34,013 nucleotides of DNA, from assembly GCF_000003815.2 (NCBI RefSeq), contig NC_049984.1:20918268-20952280 (forward strand), read 5' to 3'. This document shows, one piece after another, positions 1-9,695 of this stretch (position 1 is its first letter; each line of letters begins with the position of its first letter). The stretch comes from Branchiostoma floridae. Taxonomy: Eukaryota; Chordata; Leptocardii; Amphioxiformes; Branchiostomatidae. Below the pieces are notes generated by a model. It was given only the letters and a program-made list of their open reading frames with translations. It made no database searches and was not told where the DNA came from. The position numbers and the translations under genes were made by a program.

Positions 1-719
1 TATACGGAAACGTGTCGGGACATGACATAAGTACATGAAATAGCTCTCTGTTTGTCTTTGGTAATGATTTGTACTTTATCGCCTGCATTAATTTTGCTCT
101 TTCCTCTATGTAAGTCGGACATTCTATAACGAAATGATATTCATCTTCTACACCTTCTTTGCACGTTGGACACAGTCTCTGGCTTGCTGGGATATTATTG
201 TGTCGGCCTTTTTCAATTTCTAAATGGTGTGCAGCAATTCTGAGTTTTGTTGTATTGGCTACGAAGGATTTGTTTTGGACCGACATAAGATATTTCTCAA
301 TGTGAAAGTCGGTTTTTATTTTTGAATATGTTTCGAGTTTACTAAAACTTTTGATTTTTTGTCGCCAGCTGGACAGAAACTCGTCTTTAAGGCGCTCCTT
401 GAACATGTTTCCAAAATAGTTGGCGCTAATGGTAGGGTTCAGCCAAATATTTTGGAATCCATGTCTACAGAGAGTATCGCGCACATGAACAACCCAGTCT
501 TGTTCTAGTCTAACGGCTTCATTATACGCCTTTTTTACAATTCTATCATCAGGCAGGCTGTTCAATCTTAACCAATATTTCATCAGTTGAGTCTGAGTAT
601 CTATGTATAGCGGGAACGTGCCCAATTCGCCCCTCACGGCAGCGTTAACTGAACTTTTGGGAACACGGAGAAGTATCTTACAAAAGTTTAGGAGGACGTA
701 TTCTAGGTCCGGAACCTCG
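1..719 (-). pseudogene. Host LINE ORF2, third segment: C-terminal region with CCHC-like motif, runs off the window
   Basis: The minus strand is open without a stop from 719 to base 1, about 239 codons. It reads YEVPDLEYVLLNFCKILLRV and continues with AAVRGELGTFPLYI, a region typical of the C-terminal domain downstream of RT in many aquatic-animal LINEs. Near the end is CPTCKEGVEDEYHFVIEC (C-x2-C-x8-H-x4-C), a zinc-knuckle-like motif. Joined to the segment ending at 1796-1798 through one copy of the TAA target site, the frame is continuous (ISYEVPDL). No stop codon or 3' UTR is present, so the element continues to the left of the window. Confidence 0.8.
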
Positions 720-722
720 TAA

Positions 723-1795
723 AGCCCCGGTCACAAAGCGCGTACGATTCCTTGCGATTCCTTCCGATGCGCAGGATAATCGCAGTGCGACGTAAGTCGG
801 AAGAAAATCGGAAGCAATGGTTTAAGTATATAAAGCCGTGGTCACAAAGCGCGTAGTGCATCGTACGATGAGGTCATAAGAGCGTGCCTGCGTCAATCGC
901 AGTGAATCATAGTAAATCGGGGAGCGTCGTATGGCAAAAAATAGAGCTGAAATTGATTTTGAACATGTTCAAAATTTCGATATCGTCGTAAGACTTTATT
1001 TGCCCCCACAGCAGACTTCATTACGGCAATTTTTGTCTATTGATGAGGTTATAGATTTATGAATTGTTAGCATGTTGTGATGGTTTCAGTTTTCCCTGAT
1101 ATTGTGGATATTGACGAAAAGGGAAAATATATCAGTCGCAACTGCCACAGTCGCAACCAGACGCAAGCAGAGAACAGCGCGCCCCACACAGGTGATGCAG
1201 ACAATTGTTTGATTGCTTCATGCACGTGAGTTTATAATTAGATCAAATCTAAGCTCTCTTCGGTCTTGGATCAGTTTACCATAATCGTAATAACCACGGG
1301 GACAACTCGAACATAGAAGGCAGGCTCTATGAGTCGGAAATATATATGATATAATACTTATGACATGAGTTTTGTATGATGGCATCTTTTTGTTGATAGC
1401 ATATCATAATACGATCTTCAAAACAGCCTGACACGGAGAGCCGGCAAGCAGGCCGAGACAATCGTACCAGTACTCACCCTTGATTTGAACTTTTCTTGTA
1501 AAGCTCTTGTTGTCATGGTCTCTTTTAATTTCATTTTTACAGTTAAATATATTATAGGAAGGTATTCAACAGCTAAGTCCACATTTTGTTGGTTAAAGAA
1601 GCACAAAAGCGGCCAGACGGCTATTCAAAAGAAACACAAGTGAAAAATCGTACGACGCTGGAAAAATTTTGAACACCATCCGATGCGTTGCGATGGCTGA
1701 TTTTGCTTACGATTTTGCTGCGATTTACTGCGCTCATCGTACGATATGCGGAATATACCATCGCAAGAAATCGTACGCGCTTTGTGACCGGGGCT
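723..1795. mobile_element. Non-autonomous PIF/Harbinger-like TIR element (1,073 bp) with TAA target duplication
   Basis: The termini are inverted repeats of about 37 bp with few mismatches. The left end begins AGCCCCGGTCACAAAGCGCG and the right end is its complement. The trinucleotide TAA flanks both ends (720-722 and 1796-1798), the TWA-type duplication of PIF/Harbinger elements. A second, direct copy of the terminal sequence with a few changes lies inside at about 832-857. The interior has many short palindromes such as TCGTACGA and GCGAT repeats and no coding frame that I recognise. It therefore looks like a non-autonomous element. It sits inside the host LINE ORF2, and precise removal restores that frame. 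Confidence 0.8.
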
Positions 1796-3918
1796 TAAGA
1801 GATTGTAGGCTGGACTACTGTGATGTTTTGATTTGCTAATGTATTGGATCGGTATATCATCTGTAACTTATCACTGTACTTTGTGAATCGAATCAGAACC
1901 GGACGATTAGATGGTGGGTTGGATTTTTTCCCGACACGAGTAGTCTTACGGATATTTACATCTGGTCCCAATATCGGAGATATAATGTTGGATATTACCT
2001 GTCTTATATTTTCGTTTTGATATTCCGTTATTCCATAAAGGATGAGATCCCGTGACTGAACAGTTGGTCCCAGTATCTCGCTACAATAGAGCAGAATTGG
2101 TTTAACTAGACTATTAAATAGATCAAGGGCCAGAGGAATGGATGGGTTGTAGTTTGACAGAAGGAGGGATCTAAGTTTGAAAGAAGCTCGGAGAGCTTTT
2201 AATCTGAGTTGCTTTGTTGCACGCTGAAATGATCCGGAAGGTGTTATATCTACCCCCAGATATGTATAGAAGTTTGTAATGTTTAAAGTTTGTCCTTGTG
2301 ATTGAAAGATAGAGTTTTGGCTATTACCTGTTCGTCCATTTTTTGAAAATATCATCACTTTAGTTTTGTCTCTATTAATTGATAACTTCCATAGTGAACA
2401 AAAATTGTCTAGTCTCTTTAGGCATTCTTGCAGACCTTTTTTCAGATTTTGACAGAAGGACGAGGTCGTCTGCCCATAGGAGACTGCTTATCGGAGTACC
2501 TTCGAGCATAACAGGGTCACATATTGATGATGATAGCTCTGATGGAAAGTCGTTTACGAATAATGTTAAATAGAAGAGGGCTTAAGTTACATCCTTGGCG
2601 TACACCGCAAGTTGATTTAAAGTAGTCTGATAGACCATTAGGAGTTTTAACACAATATCTTATATTGGAATACATAGATTGAATAATTTTGAAGAATTGT
2701 CCCCCTATGCCTGATGATAACAGTTTGTAGTACAAGCCATTTCTCCAAACGGAATCAAAAGCTTTTTTTGAAATCGACGAAACATGCGTATAATTTACCA
2801 CATGGTTCAGACAGCTGTTTATCAATGATGGTTTTAAGAACGAATATGTTATCACTTGTGCGGAAATTCTTTCTAAATCCAGATTGGAAGGGGGTCAATA
2901 AATCGTTATCTTCTAGAAAGCGTTGCAGGCGATTACTTAATATGAGAGTGAATAATTTCCCAACGCAGCTAGAGATCGCAATCCCTCTATAGTTTGACGG
3001 ATTTGATGGATCACCAGTTTTATATATGGGGACAAGGATGCTTTGGCTCCACTGGGGAGGAAATTTACCGGAATGGATGGCGAGGTTGAACAGTTTCTTC
3101 AGTGGTAGGAGGAGTTGATTAGCACCATATTTCAACATCTCGTTGATAATAGAGTCTGTGCCGCAAGCCTTTCTTCCTTTTAGTTTATGTATTCCAGAAA
3201 TGATTTCCTCGTCTAAAATGTCGTAATCCAGCGGGTTTCCTGTATCGTTTTCAAGGATCCTGATGATCTTTTCTGTGTATTCCTTATTACCTATGTCAGG
3301 TACGGTGTTGCATGTAATTGACTGTAGAAGTTCTGGTTTCTCCTGGCCAAAATGTTTGTGGAAGTCTGTGTCGGAATCGCTGCTTCTAGCGATTTCGTTG
3401 AGATTTTTGAAGTGTGTTTTCCACTCCTCAGGGCTTATGTTATCACTTTCAACCTGTTTGTCGTTGTCATCCTGATTTTGTATTTTCATTTCTCTCCAAA
3501 ATTTTTGGGGGTCTGTTTTACTAAGTTTATAGAGACTGTTCCACTGCCTTTCCTTGAAGAGCTTTCTTTCTGTTTTAATCTTTTTCTTGTAAATCTTAAG
3601 ATTGTTGAAATAAGCATGTCGAAGATCAAGTTTCCACGGGTATTTAGAAAACTCATTAGCCAAATTATTGACTTTACGTTTGAGAGCAGCACAAGACTGG
3701 TTAAACCATGGTTTGTTTTTCTTTTTCTTTTTCTTCTTATGAGTGATCTTCCGTAAGGACTTATCGGCTACATGTATAATAATATCTTCGATTTCTTTAA
3801 CGGCACTGTCAACATTCGGGAAGGGCTTATCCATAAATTTCTGCAGAACCTCTAGAGTTATTGGTGCTTGTAAGGCCTCCGTAAATTTATCTTTAGAATT
3901 GTCGTCCCAGATATATCT
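1796..3918 (-). pseudogene. Host LINE ORF2, second segment: reverse transcriptase with three +1 frameshifts
   Basis: Reading from 3918, the frame opens with RYIWDDNS, a lysine-rich linker (HKKKKKKKNKPWF) and then RT blocks: GRKACGTDSIINEMLK, PIYKTGDPSNPSNYRGIAIS, PFQSGFRKNFRTSDNIF, and the catalytic block A, whose FVDFKK-AFDSVW is split by an extra A in an A7 run (2763-2769). The next frame gives GVRQGCNLSPLLFN. A third frame, reached by an extra base near 2558-2565, gives LLWADDLVLL, the catalytic WADD at about 2466-2477. A further extra A in the A6 run at 2437-2442 leads into the last frame, with the thumb-like region SINRDKTKVMIFSKNG. All three shifts look like one-base gains, two of them in homopolymers. 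The segment ends at the Harbinger-like insertion. Confidence 0.82.
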
Positions 3919-6671
3919 GCTACGGTGTAGCCCTACGGTGTAGCCCTAGCCATTCCCTCACGCTTGAGAGGATCACTCATCAGCTGGAAACCCATTTCAG
4001 ACAGACTGTTGACAGCACGCCTCCTTCACACCCATGGAAAGATGACTGTCATTGTCGCCTACGCACCAACCGAGGTAGCGGAGGATATCGACAAGGATAC
4101 GTTCTACGACCAGCTGCAGGAAGCTGTACTAGATGCTCCACCGCATGACATCACCCTGGTTCTCACGGATGCTAATGCCACCCTGTCAGCAAACGCCCGC
4201 TCCCCTACCCAACAGGATGTGATTGGCCCCATTTCTGTAGATACAACTACTAACGACAACGGCAACCGCCTACTGGAACTTTGCAGAGCCACAAACCTCT
4301 GTATTGCCGACACCTGGTTTCCGCGTAAGAGGATCCATCACTGGACCTGGTACAGCCCCGATGGAAGAACCAGAAAAGCCATCGACCACATCCTCATCTC
4401 TAACCGCTGGAAGTCCTTTATCACCAACTGCCGAGTCTACAGAGGTGCCCAGCTTGGCAACACAGACCACAGGCTGCTGATGGCCCACATGCGACTCAAG
4501 CTTAAAGCTGACCCGTCCTCCAAAAAGCAACCCCGAATTGACTCCTCTCGGCTCAAGGATCCTTTAATCCAAGAGTCCTTCAGCTGTGCCATCTCCGACA
4601 GATACAGCGCCCTAGCAATGGATGCCACCACTGACTGGCAGCTCTTCAAATCCGAAGTCCATAAAGCGGCTGAGGAAACAGTTGGCAAGAGCAGACCCTC
4701 ACCCAAGCAACCCTGGATCTCACCTGAGACCCTCGACATCATCGACTCTCGCCGTGCTGCTCGCCTACGCGGAGACCTGACGGAGTACCGCCGACTCAAC
4801 GGGATTCGCAACATAGCTATTCGCCAGGACCGTGAGAAGTACTGGACGGATCAAGCGGCAAAGCTAGAATCTGCGGCAGAGCGGAATGACCAGAGACAAG
4901 TCTACAGGCTCCTACGCCAAGCCAAGGCAGGCCCCCGACAACGTAGCTTTCTGATAAAGGACAGTGCTGGCAATATCATCTCCACAGAGGCTGACTGCAT
5001 CCATCGTTGGAAAGAGCACTTCAGCCAGCTGCTCAACCACCCTCCAGTACCCGAGGACCCCACACTCTCTGCGGCGGCCAGTTCGGCTGATGCCACAAAC
5101 CCAGATTGTCCCACCACACCTGTCACTCCGGATGAGGTGAAGGCCGCCCTGGGTAAACTGAAGAATGGTAAACCCCCTGGGATCTGCAACATAACGGCTG
5201 AGATGCTGAAGGCAGGAGGGGATCACATGATTCAGTGGCTTACCCAGATAGTGAACCATGTATGGGTCCTGGAGACTCTCCCTGATGACTGGAGACGAGG
5301 GATCATCCTGCCGTTCTGGAAAAGGAAGGGAGACCAGCTGGTGTGCAGCAACCACAGAGGCATCACCTTACTCTCCATTCCAGGCAAGCTGTTCACCCGT
5401 ATCCTCCTCACCAGAGCCATCCCTGCCATCAGGAGCAGGCGGCGCCCACAACAGGCAGGTTTCATGCCAAACCGCTCTACCACGGACCATATCTCCGCTC
5501 TCCGTCTGGCCATTGAGAAGGCCAGGGAGTTCAGAAAGGACCGTCACCTTTACATTGCCTTCATAGACCTCAGAGCTGCCTTTGACACAGTAGACCATAC
5601 CTCCCTCTGGAAAATCCTGAGACTGCTTGGAGCCCCTCAGAAGATAGTCTCCCTTTTCCAGCAGCTGTACAACTCCGCGGAGAGCTGCGTCAGAGTAAAC
5701 GGGAAAGAGTCAGAGTGGTTCACCATCAACAGTGGGGTCAGACAGGGTTGTGTGGCTGCCCCCGACCTCTTCAACTGTGTTGTTGACTACCTGATGACGA
5801 AGGTCTGCGAACGAGTCCCCGGGGTGTCCTTTGGACAGTACAACCTGGCCGACCTCGAGTACGCCGACGACACCTCCCTGCTTGTCGATGATCTGGACCA
5901 ACTGGCAGAAGCCCTCACGGTCTACGATGAGGAGGCCAAGAAGCTTGGTCTCAGCATCAATTGGAGCAAGACAGAGCTCATGCACATCGGAGACGGCCCG
6001 GACCCTGAGCCCCTCATCTTCAATCAGTGCATCGTGAACTTTGTCTCTTCATTCAAGTACCTTGGCTCAATAATCTCCAAGACAGGTGACCTGAAACCCG
6101 AGGTCAACCAACGACGCGCCCAGGCCTCAGCTGTCCTACAGTCCCTATGGAAACCACTCTGGCGACATCGTCATATCTCCCTGCAGACCAAACAACGAGT
6201 CTACAACTCCTCGGTTATTTCAGTTCTCCTGTACGGCTCGAAAACCTGGGCACTGAACAACACTCTGGCAGCCCGGCTCGACGGATTCGACTCTAGAGCT
6301 CTGAGGAGGATCACTGGCACCCGTTGGCACGAGCACGTGCGCAACAGTGAACTCAGGGAGCTGACCGGACAACCTCCCGCCTCCTCCCTTGCAGCCATGA
6401 GAAGGGTTCGATGGTACGGGCACGTCCTCCGGCTCCCTCCAGAGCACCCCACCAGAGCCCTGCTCGACTTCAACCCAAAGCAGGCAGGATGGCGTCGCCC
6501 ACGGGGGAAGCCCCGCACCCGCTGGATGGACGTGGTGTCCCGAGATCTGCGCACCATTAACATCACCCCCCAACCAGGCGCAGCTTGCAGCGACAAACAG
6601 AGGATGGTGGAGGTCCCTAGTGAATTCAGTCGGCTCTACGCACCACGTGCAAGAGGACGAGTGAGTGAGTG
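3919..6671 (+). mobile_element. RTE-like LINE, 5'-truncated, nested in the minus-strand LINE
   Basis: The inserted block is flanked by a 10-bp direct repeat, AGATATATCT, at 3909-3918 and 6672-6681, which is itself a palindrome. The 5' end starts within the endonuclease domain, so the copy is 5'-truncated, as is usual for target-primed insertion. A 13-bp tandem duplication (CTACGGTGTAGCC at 3920-3932 and 3933-3945) sits at this junction. The 3' end is a short (GTGA) repeat at 6661-6672 with essentially no 3' UTR, a layout known from RTE-type elements. Clade assignment comes from the protein's motifs (GHVLRLP, RPRGKPRTRWMD) and is inferred. It must be younger than the LINE it interrupts. Confidence 0.85.
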
Positions 6672-6672
6672 A
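3931..6672 (+). CDS. RTE-like endonuclease/reverse transcriptase polyprotein, 5'-truncated but uninterrupted
   Basis: One open frame of about 913 codons runs from just after an in-frame TAG (3928-3930) to the stop TGA at 6670-6672; no genuine start is present because the 5' part is lost. The endonuclease remnant shows VIVAYAPTE, VLTDANATLS, IDHILISNRW and NTDHRLL. RT blocks follow: KNGKPPGICNITAEMLKAGG, HRGITLLSIPGKLFTRIL, QAGFMPNRSTTDH, FIDLRAAFDTVDH (block A Asp), SGVRQGCVAAPDLFN, LEYADDTSLLVDD (catalytic YADD), GLSINWSKTELM and FKYLGSIIS. The C-terminal part has RRVRWYGHVLRLPPEHPTRA and GKPRTRWMDVVSRDL. All catalytic residues I can check are present and there is no internal stop, in contrast to the decayed host LINE. 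The stop codon is built from the 3' tail repeat and its last base is the first base of the target duplication. Confidence 0.88.
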   Translation, partial: PYGVALAIPSRLRGSLISWKPISDRLLTARLLHTHGKMTVIVAYAPTEVAEDIDKDTFYDQLQEAVLDAPPHDITLVLTDANATLSANARSPTQQDVIGPISVDTTTNDNGNRLLELCRATNLCIADTWFPRKRIHHWTWYSPDGRTRKAIDHILISNRWKSFITNCRVYRGAQLGNTDHRLLMAHMRLKLKADPSSKKQPRIDSSRLKDPLIQESFSCAISDRYSALAMDATTDWQLFKSEVHKAAEETVGKSRPSPKQPWISPETLDIIDSRRAARLRGDLTEYRRLNGIRNIAIRQDREKYWTDQAAKLESAAERNDQRQVYRLLRQAKAGPRQRSFLIKDSAGNIISTEADCIHRWKEHFSQLLNHPPVPEDPTLSAAASSADATNPDCPTTPVTPDEVKAALGKLKNGKPPGICNITAEMLKAGGDHMIQWLTQIVNHVWVLETLPDDWRRGIILPFWKRKGDQLVCSNHRGITLLSIPGKLFTRILLTRAIPAIRSRRRPQQAGFMPNRSTTDHISALRLAIEKAREFRKDRHLYIAFIDLRAAFDTVDHTSLWKILRLLGAPQKIVSLFQQLYNSAESCVRVNGKESEWFTINSGVRQGCVAAPDLFNCVVDYLMTKVCERVPGVSFGQYNLADLEYADDTSLLVDDLDQLAEALTVYDEEAKKLGLSINWSKTELMHIGDGPDPEPLIFNQCIVNFVSSFKYLGSIISKTGDLKPEVNQRRAQASAVLQSLWKPLWRHRHISLQTKQRVYNSSVISVLLYGSKTWALNNTLAARLDGFDSRALRRITGTRWHEHVRNSELRELTGQPPASSLAAMRRVRWYGHVLRLPPEHPTRALLDFNPKQAGWRRPRGKPRTRWMDVVSRDLRTINITPQPGAACSDKQRMVEVPSEFSRLYAPRARGRVSE

Positions 6673-7560
6673 GATATATCTAGTTGGTGGCGGGCGTAAT
6701 AAAGGTTTAGTTTGCTTTGTATAAGGCGAATAATTTGTAGAGATTGAGCAGGTTATCAAACAATGATCAGAGAACATGGAAGGGTCATCCACTTTGAAGT
6801 ATTTCACTTTCGGGAGGAATTCCGAGCTAACAATACAATAGTCCACTATACTCGAGCCATTATATTTATGGCAGGTAAGCTTTCCTGATAGGTCTCCTGC
6901 AACCCTACCATTTAGAATGACTAGGTTAGCCGTTGAACAAAGTTCTATTAGTTGTTTTCCATATTTGTTTACACCTTTGTCGAAGCTTGACCTATATCTT
7001 AAGTCTTCTTTGAAATCTATAAAATCGTGATTTAGACAATCATCTTGAATTGTTATCTCCTGCAGAGATGCTGTTCTTGCATTAAGGTCACCTAACATCA
7101 TAATGTTTCCTTGATTAGAGAATTCGGCAATATCGTCTTGAAGGATTTCAAAGATCGAGTTGTTTCTTGTGTCGACAGACGGTGAATTTTCAGGGGGGAC
7201 GTATAAACATCCCACAAACAGATCCTGTTCTAGACCAAAAAAGTTTTTATCTAATTTACACCATAAGAGATCTGGATGTTTTGTTGGGAGTTTCGTAAGA
7301 CCTTTCATTAGATTGTTACGAAACATTATGACTACTCCACCTGAGCTCCTTTTCATTGTCTTTTTAGCCTTCCTATCACTCCTAAAATAACTAAAAGAGT
7401 CTAATCTAAAGTTTTCTCTGGGCCTAAGCCAGGTTTCTTGCATACATACGAAATCAAATTCTTCTAAATAACTAGCAAATTCATCGTCTTGACTTTTCCG
7501 CCTAAGGCCGCCCTGCACATTCCATGAAGAAAACTTCAGGGCTACCTTTTGTGCTGACAT
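6672..7560 (-). pseudogene. Host LINE ORF2, first segment: endonuclease domain
   Basis: The start ATG is at 7560-7558. The first roughly 260 residues form an APE-like endonuclease with the usual blocks: FSSWNVQGG (metal-site Asn), MQETWL (catalytic Glu), GGVVIMFRN, MLGDLNART (Asp and Asn of the active site), SIVDYCIV and FSDHCLIT (terminal SDH). This enzyme nicks the target DNA for target-primed reverse transcription. The host frame ends at PPPTRYI, exactly where the nested plus-strand LINE begins; the open frame that continues beyond 6672 is antisense sequence of that insertion and not part of this protein. With the insertion and one 10-bp target copy removed, the frame continues at 3908 without a shift. 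Confidence 0.85.
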
Positions 7561-7839
7561 ACTGAGATCGAACGGGTAATACCAGATATCATAACACCTA
7601 GAGCTTAGCTACATTGTGCGCAGAGTGGAACAATACAAGTCAACGTATACATATATAAATTGCATTACAAGTGGATTTATCCTTTTGTGATAAATTGTAT
7701 AAAGCTATTTGTATAAGTAATAACACACCTTACTTAGTAGAAAAGATTATGTCAAGAGACAAAAAGGTAAGTATGTCACCTGAGTGATCACTTGGGCATT
7801 ATTTGACGTTAGTCTTCTTCTGTACCGGTGTGTCCCAGT

Positions 7840-8993
7840 TTAATGTCTCAGGAAGTCCGTCAACATGTTCACAAGTGTTTCCACGGTTTGACGCTTGTCC
7901 CGGGTCTCAACCCACGTCGGCCCTGTCTTGGGGTTCCACTGCGGCGCTGATGGAGGTGCCGGGTTCCAGGGAAACGGCGGTGGAATGCTCAACGGCCTGT
8001 GGTGCATCCGCAGGTGTCCTGGCGAAGGCCGTCCGTCAGGCTGCACGGTCGTCCTTGGAGGTTCCTGCCAGGTACGCGGTGGCTGGTGTCGGTCGGCTGG
8101 TATGCGGTTAGACGCACCGGCTCTCCCTGGTTTCCTGTACTGTGTTGTTGGGTCCTGACTCCTAGGTGTAGCCTCTTGTTGATGCCGCAGTATACGTTTG
8201 ACATCCGCCACTAAAAGCCTGACGCCTGTGTCAGGCTTGATGTGGATGCCGTCTGTTTTGTACAACGACCTATCTTCCGATAGGAGCCTGTGTCTGATGT
8301 AAATAAGATTGTTGTCCTCGAGACATGACCTTTCAATTGCATCATTATATGATGCGATGTTCCTGTTCAACTTAGAGTTCAGATTCATCCCTCTCGGTAG
8401 GACCTGAGACATAGCAATCTTTGCATTCGGGAAGGACTTTTTTGCAGACTCAATCACTTTATGTGTTTGTTCTACACATGAGGATACACTGTCGGGCTGA
8501 GCTTTCGTATTGTCCAAATCATTCGACCCGACGTGAAGGATGACAAGCTGGGTATTGGCGTCTGATGAGGCGTTGATCTTGTCGGTGGCTTTTGGCAGTG
8601 TTGTGGATTTTACAATGCTTGCCCTTTTGTGTTTGTACATTTTGTCGGGATCGACATCATTCCACAGGGAATCGGCAAAGATTCTTACTTGTGTCGTTGC
8701 ACCTTGATCATTTTTGGTTGGGATTGACGTTGTTGTGTTTCCGTCAGTTTGAACGGGGGCGGGAGCCGATGTCTGGGTGTTTGGGACAGCATCGGTGACT
8801 GCGCTGTCTACTGGGTTTTGTGCTCCAGAAACGATCTCAGAGTATAGACGATTTATCCTTCTCCGCTTTGTTCTCTAGTGGCTTTGTCGGGATGTCGGAC
8901 GGCTGAGCTTGTTTCGTTAAGATGAGAACTTGAGCTTGCAAAGCGTCATGGTCGGCTTTCTGAGAGGCTATCGTGTCAGTGATAGCCTCTCAG
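7840..8993 (-). pseudogene. LINE ORF1 with SGNH/esterase-like domain, frameshifted
   Basis: The main open frame runs from about 8877 down to a stop at 7840; the first methionine at 8640 lies inside the domain, so the real start is further upstream. Visible esterase features in order are IFADSLWND (a degenerate GDS block, with Ala in place of Gly), LVILHVGSNDLD (GxND block) and TDGIHIKPD (the D-x-x-H block near the end of the fold). A proline-rich tail follows (HHRPLSIPPPFPWNPAPP). Upstream of about 8877 another frame continues with an alanine- and lysine-rich coiled-coil-like stretch (SQKADHDALQAQVLILTKQ), which implies one frameshift. In CR1-type elements ORF1 is an RNA-binding/chaperone protein and its esterase domain is of uncertain role. 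The assignment rests on motif order and on its position 5' of ORF2. Confidence 0.7.
8959..8993. repeat. Perfect 14-bp inverted repeat at the apparent 5' limit of the host LINE
   Basis: TCTGAGAGGCTATC and its exact complement are separated by about 7 bases. It lies where the ORF1 coiled-coil similarity ends. It may be a junction hairpin from the insertion event, or simply part of ORF1. Confidence 0.6.
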
Positions 8994-9182
8994 AGTAGCA
9001 TAGACTGATCCCATTGTCCCTTAAGAGATGCAAAATAAAAACATAATGATGCTAATATTTGATAGGACATGCAGCCATTCTCTTATTGGTCGATTTTCTA
9101 ATTTCCATGCGATCATTGGTTGAACTGCTGATTATGATGGACAGTCTTTTGTTTGCCTCATTGAACTCGTTTTAGATCTATC

Positions 9183-9695
9183 ATGGCCGTGAGAAAGGTG
9201 TATTCCTTAGCTAAAAAGAATCTGTCTCTAAAGGCACGTAAAGCTGTATTCGGCCTCAAACCTCTCTACTTAAGCTATTCAATACGTGTATTACGACCAT
9301 CGTGTTATATGGTAGTGATATGGTAGTGAGATTTGTGGAAAAGATAACTGCCCAGTGGAAAATATCCAAACCCGCTTTTGGAAAAATATCCTTGGCGTGC
9401 ACAGGAATTCCTGTAACTCAGCATGTAGAGCAGAACTCGGAGTCTACCCAACAGGCATAGATACTCTACACACCATTTACAAATAGACGCACTACTCTGT
9501 CAACAAAATGTACTGTAAACAATCATAAGAAAACTTGGCTCCACCATATAAAACAAATACTTGATGATAATGGTTACTCCTGTCTATGGAACTATGATAA
9601 CTCTAGAATAGACAATATTGATGCGCGTGGATGTCAGCCATACAATCAAATCAAAATGGCCCAACGTAAGGTAACCGACGCATGGAACATGTGTT
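9183..9695 (+). pseudogene. Decayed LINE reverse-transcriptase C-terminal fragment
   Basis: The plus strand carries pieces of a LINE ORF2 in several frames. The first frame has SLAKKNLSLKARKAVFGL. After frame changes come GKDNCPVENIQTRFWKNIL and GVHRNSCNSACRAELGVYP, which match in order the region FCKILLRVPKSSVNAAVRGELG of the minus-strand LINE at 1-719. A third piece near 9550-9690 reads HIKQILDDNGYSCLWNYDN. An exact 11-bp tandem duplication (TATGGTAGTGA at 9308-9318 and 9319-9329) breaks the block; taking out one copy would give the expected LYGSEIxG motif. It is a relative of the host LINE, in the opposite orientation, with several frameshifts and a stop near 9485. Confidence 0.65.

Larger units (their letters stand above)
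1..8993 (-). mobile_element. CR1/L2-like non-LTR retrotransposon (LINE), host of two nested insertions; 3' end outside window
   Basis: On the minus strand this stretch gives, in order, an ORF1 with a coiled-coil-like start and an esterase-like domain (about 8993-7840), a 279-base spacer, then ORF2 starting at 7560 with an apurinic-type endonuclease, reverse transcriptase and a C-terminal cysteine/histidine motif that runs off the window at base 1. Two younger elements (3919-6671 and 723-1795) interrupt ORF2. An esterase-bearing ORF1 upstream of an EN-RT ORF2 is known for CR1-group LINEs, so I infer a CR1/L2-like clade, not verified by phylogeny. The 5' limit is uncertain: ORF1 similarity fades at a 14-bp perfect inverted repeat at 8959-8993. 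The copy is decayed by at least four small frameshifts, one in ORF1 and three in RT. Confidence 0.8.

Noticed and set aside
6220-6671. Extension of the minus-strand endonuclease frame past 6672
   Set aside because: This part is antisense of the inserted plus-strand LINE; the real host protein continues at 3908.
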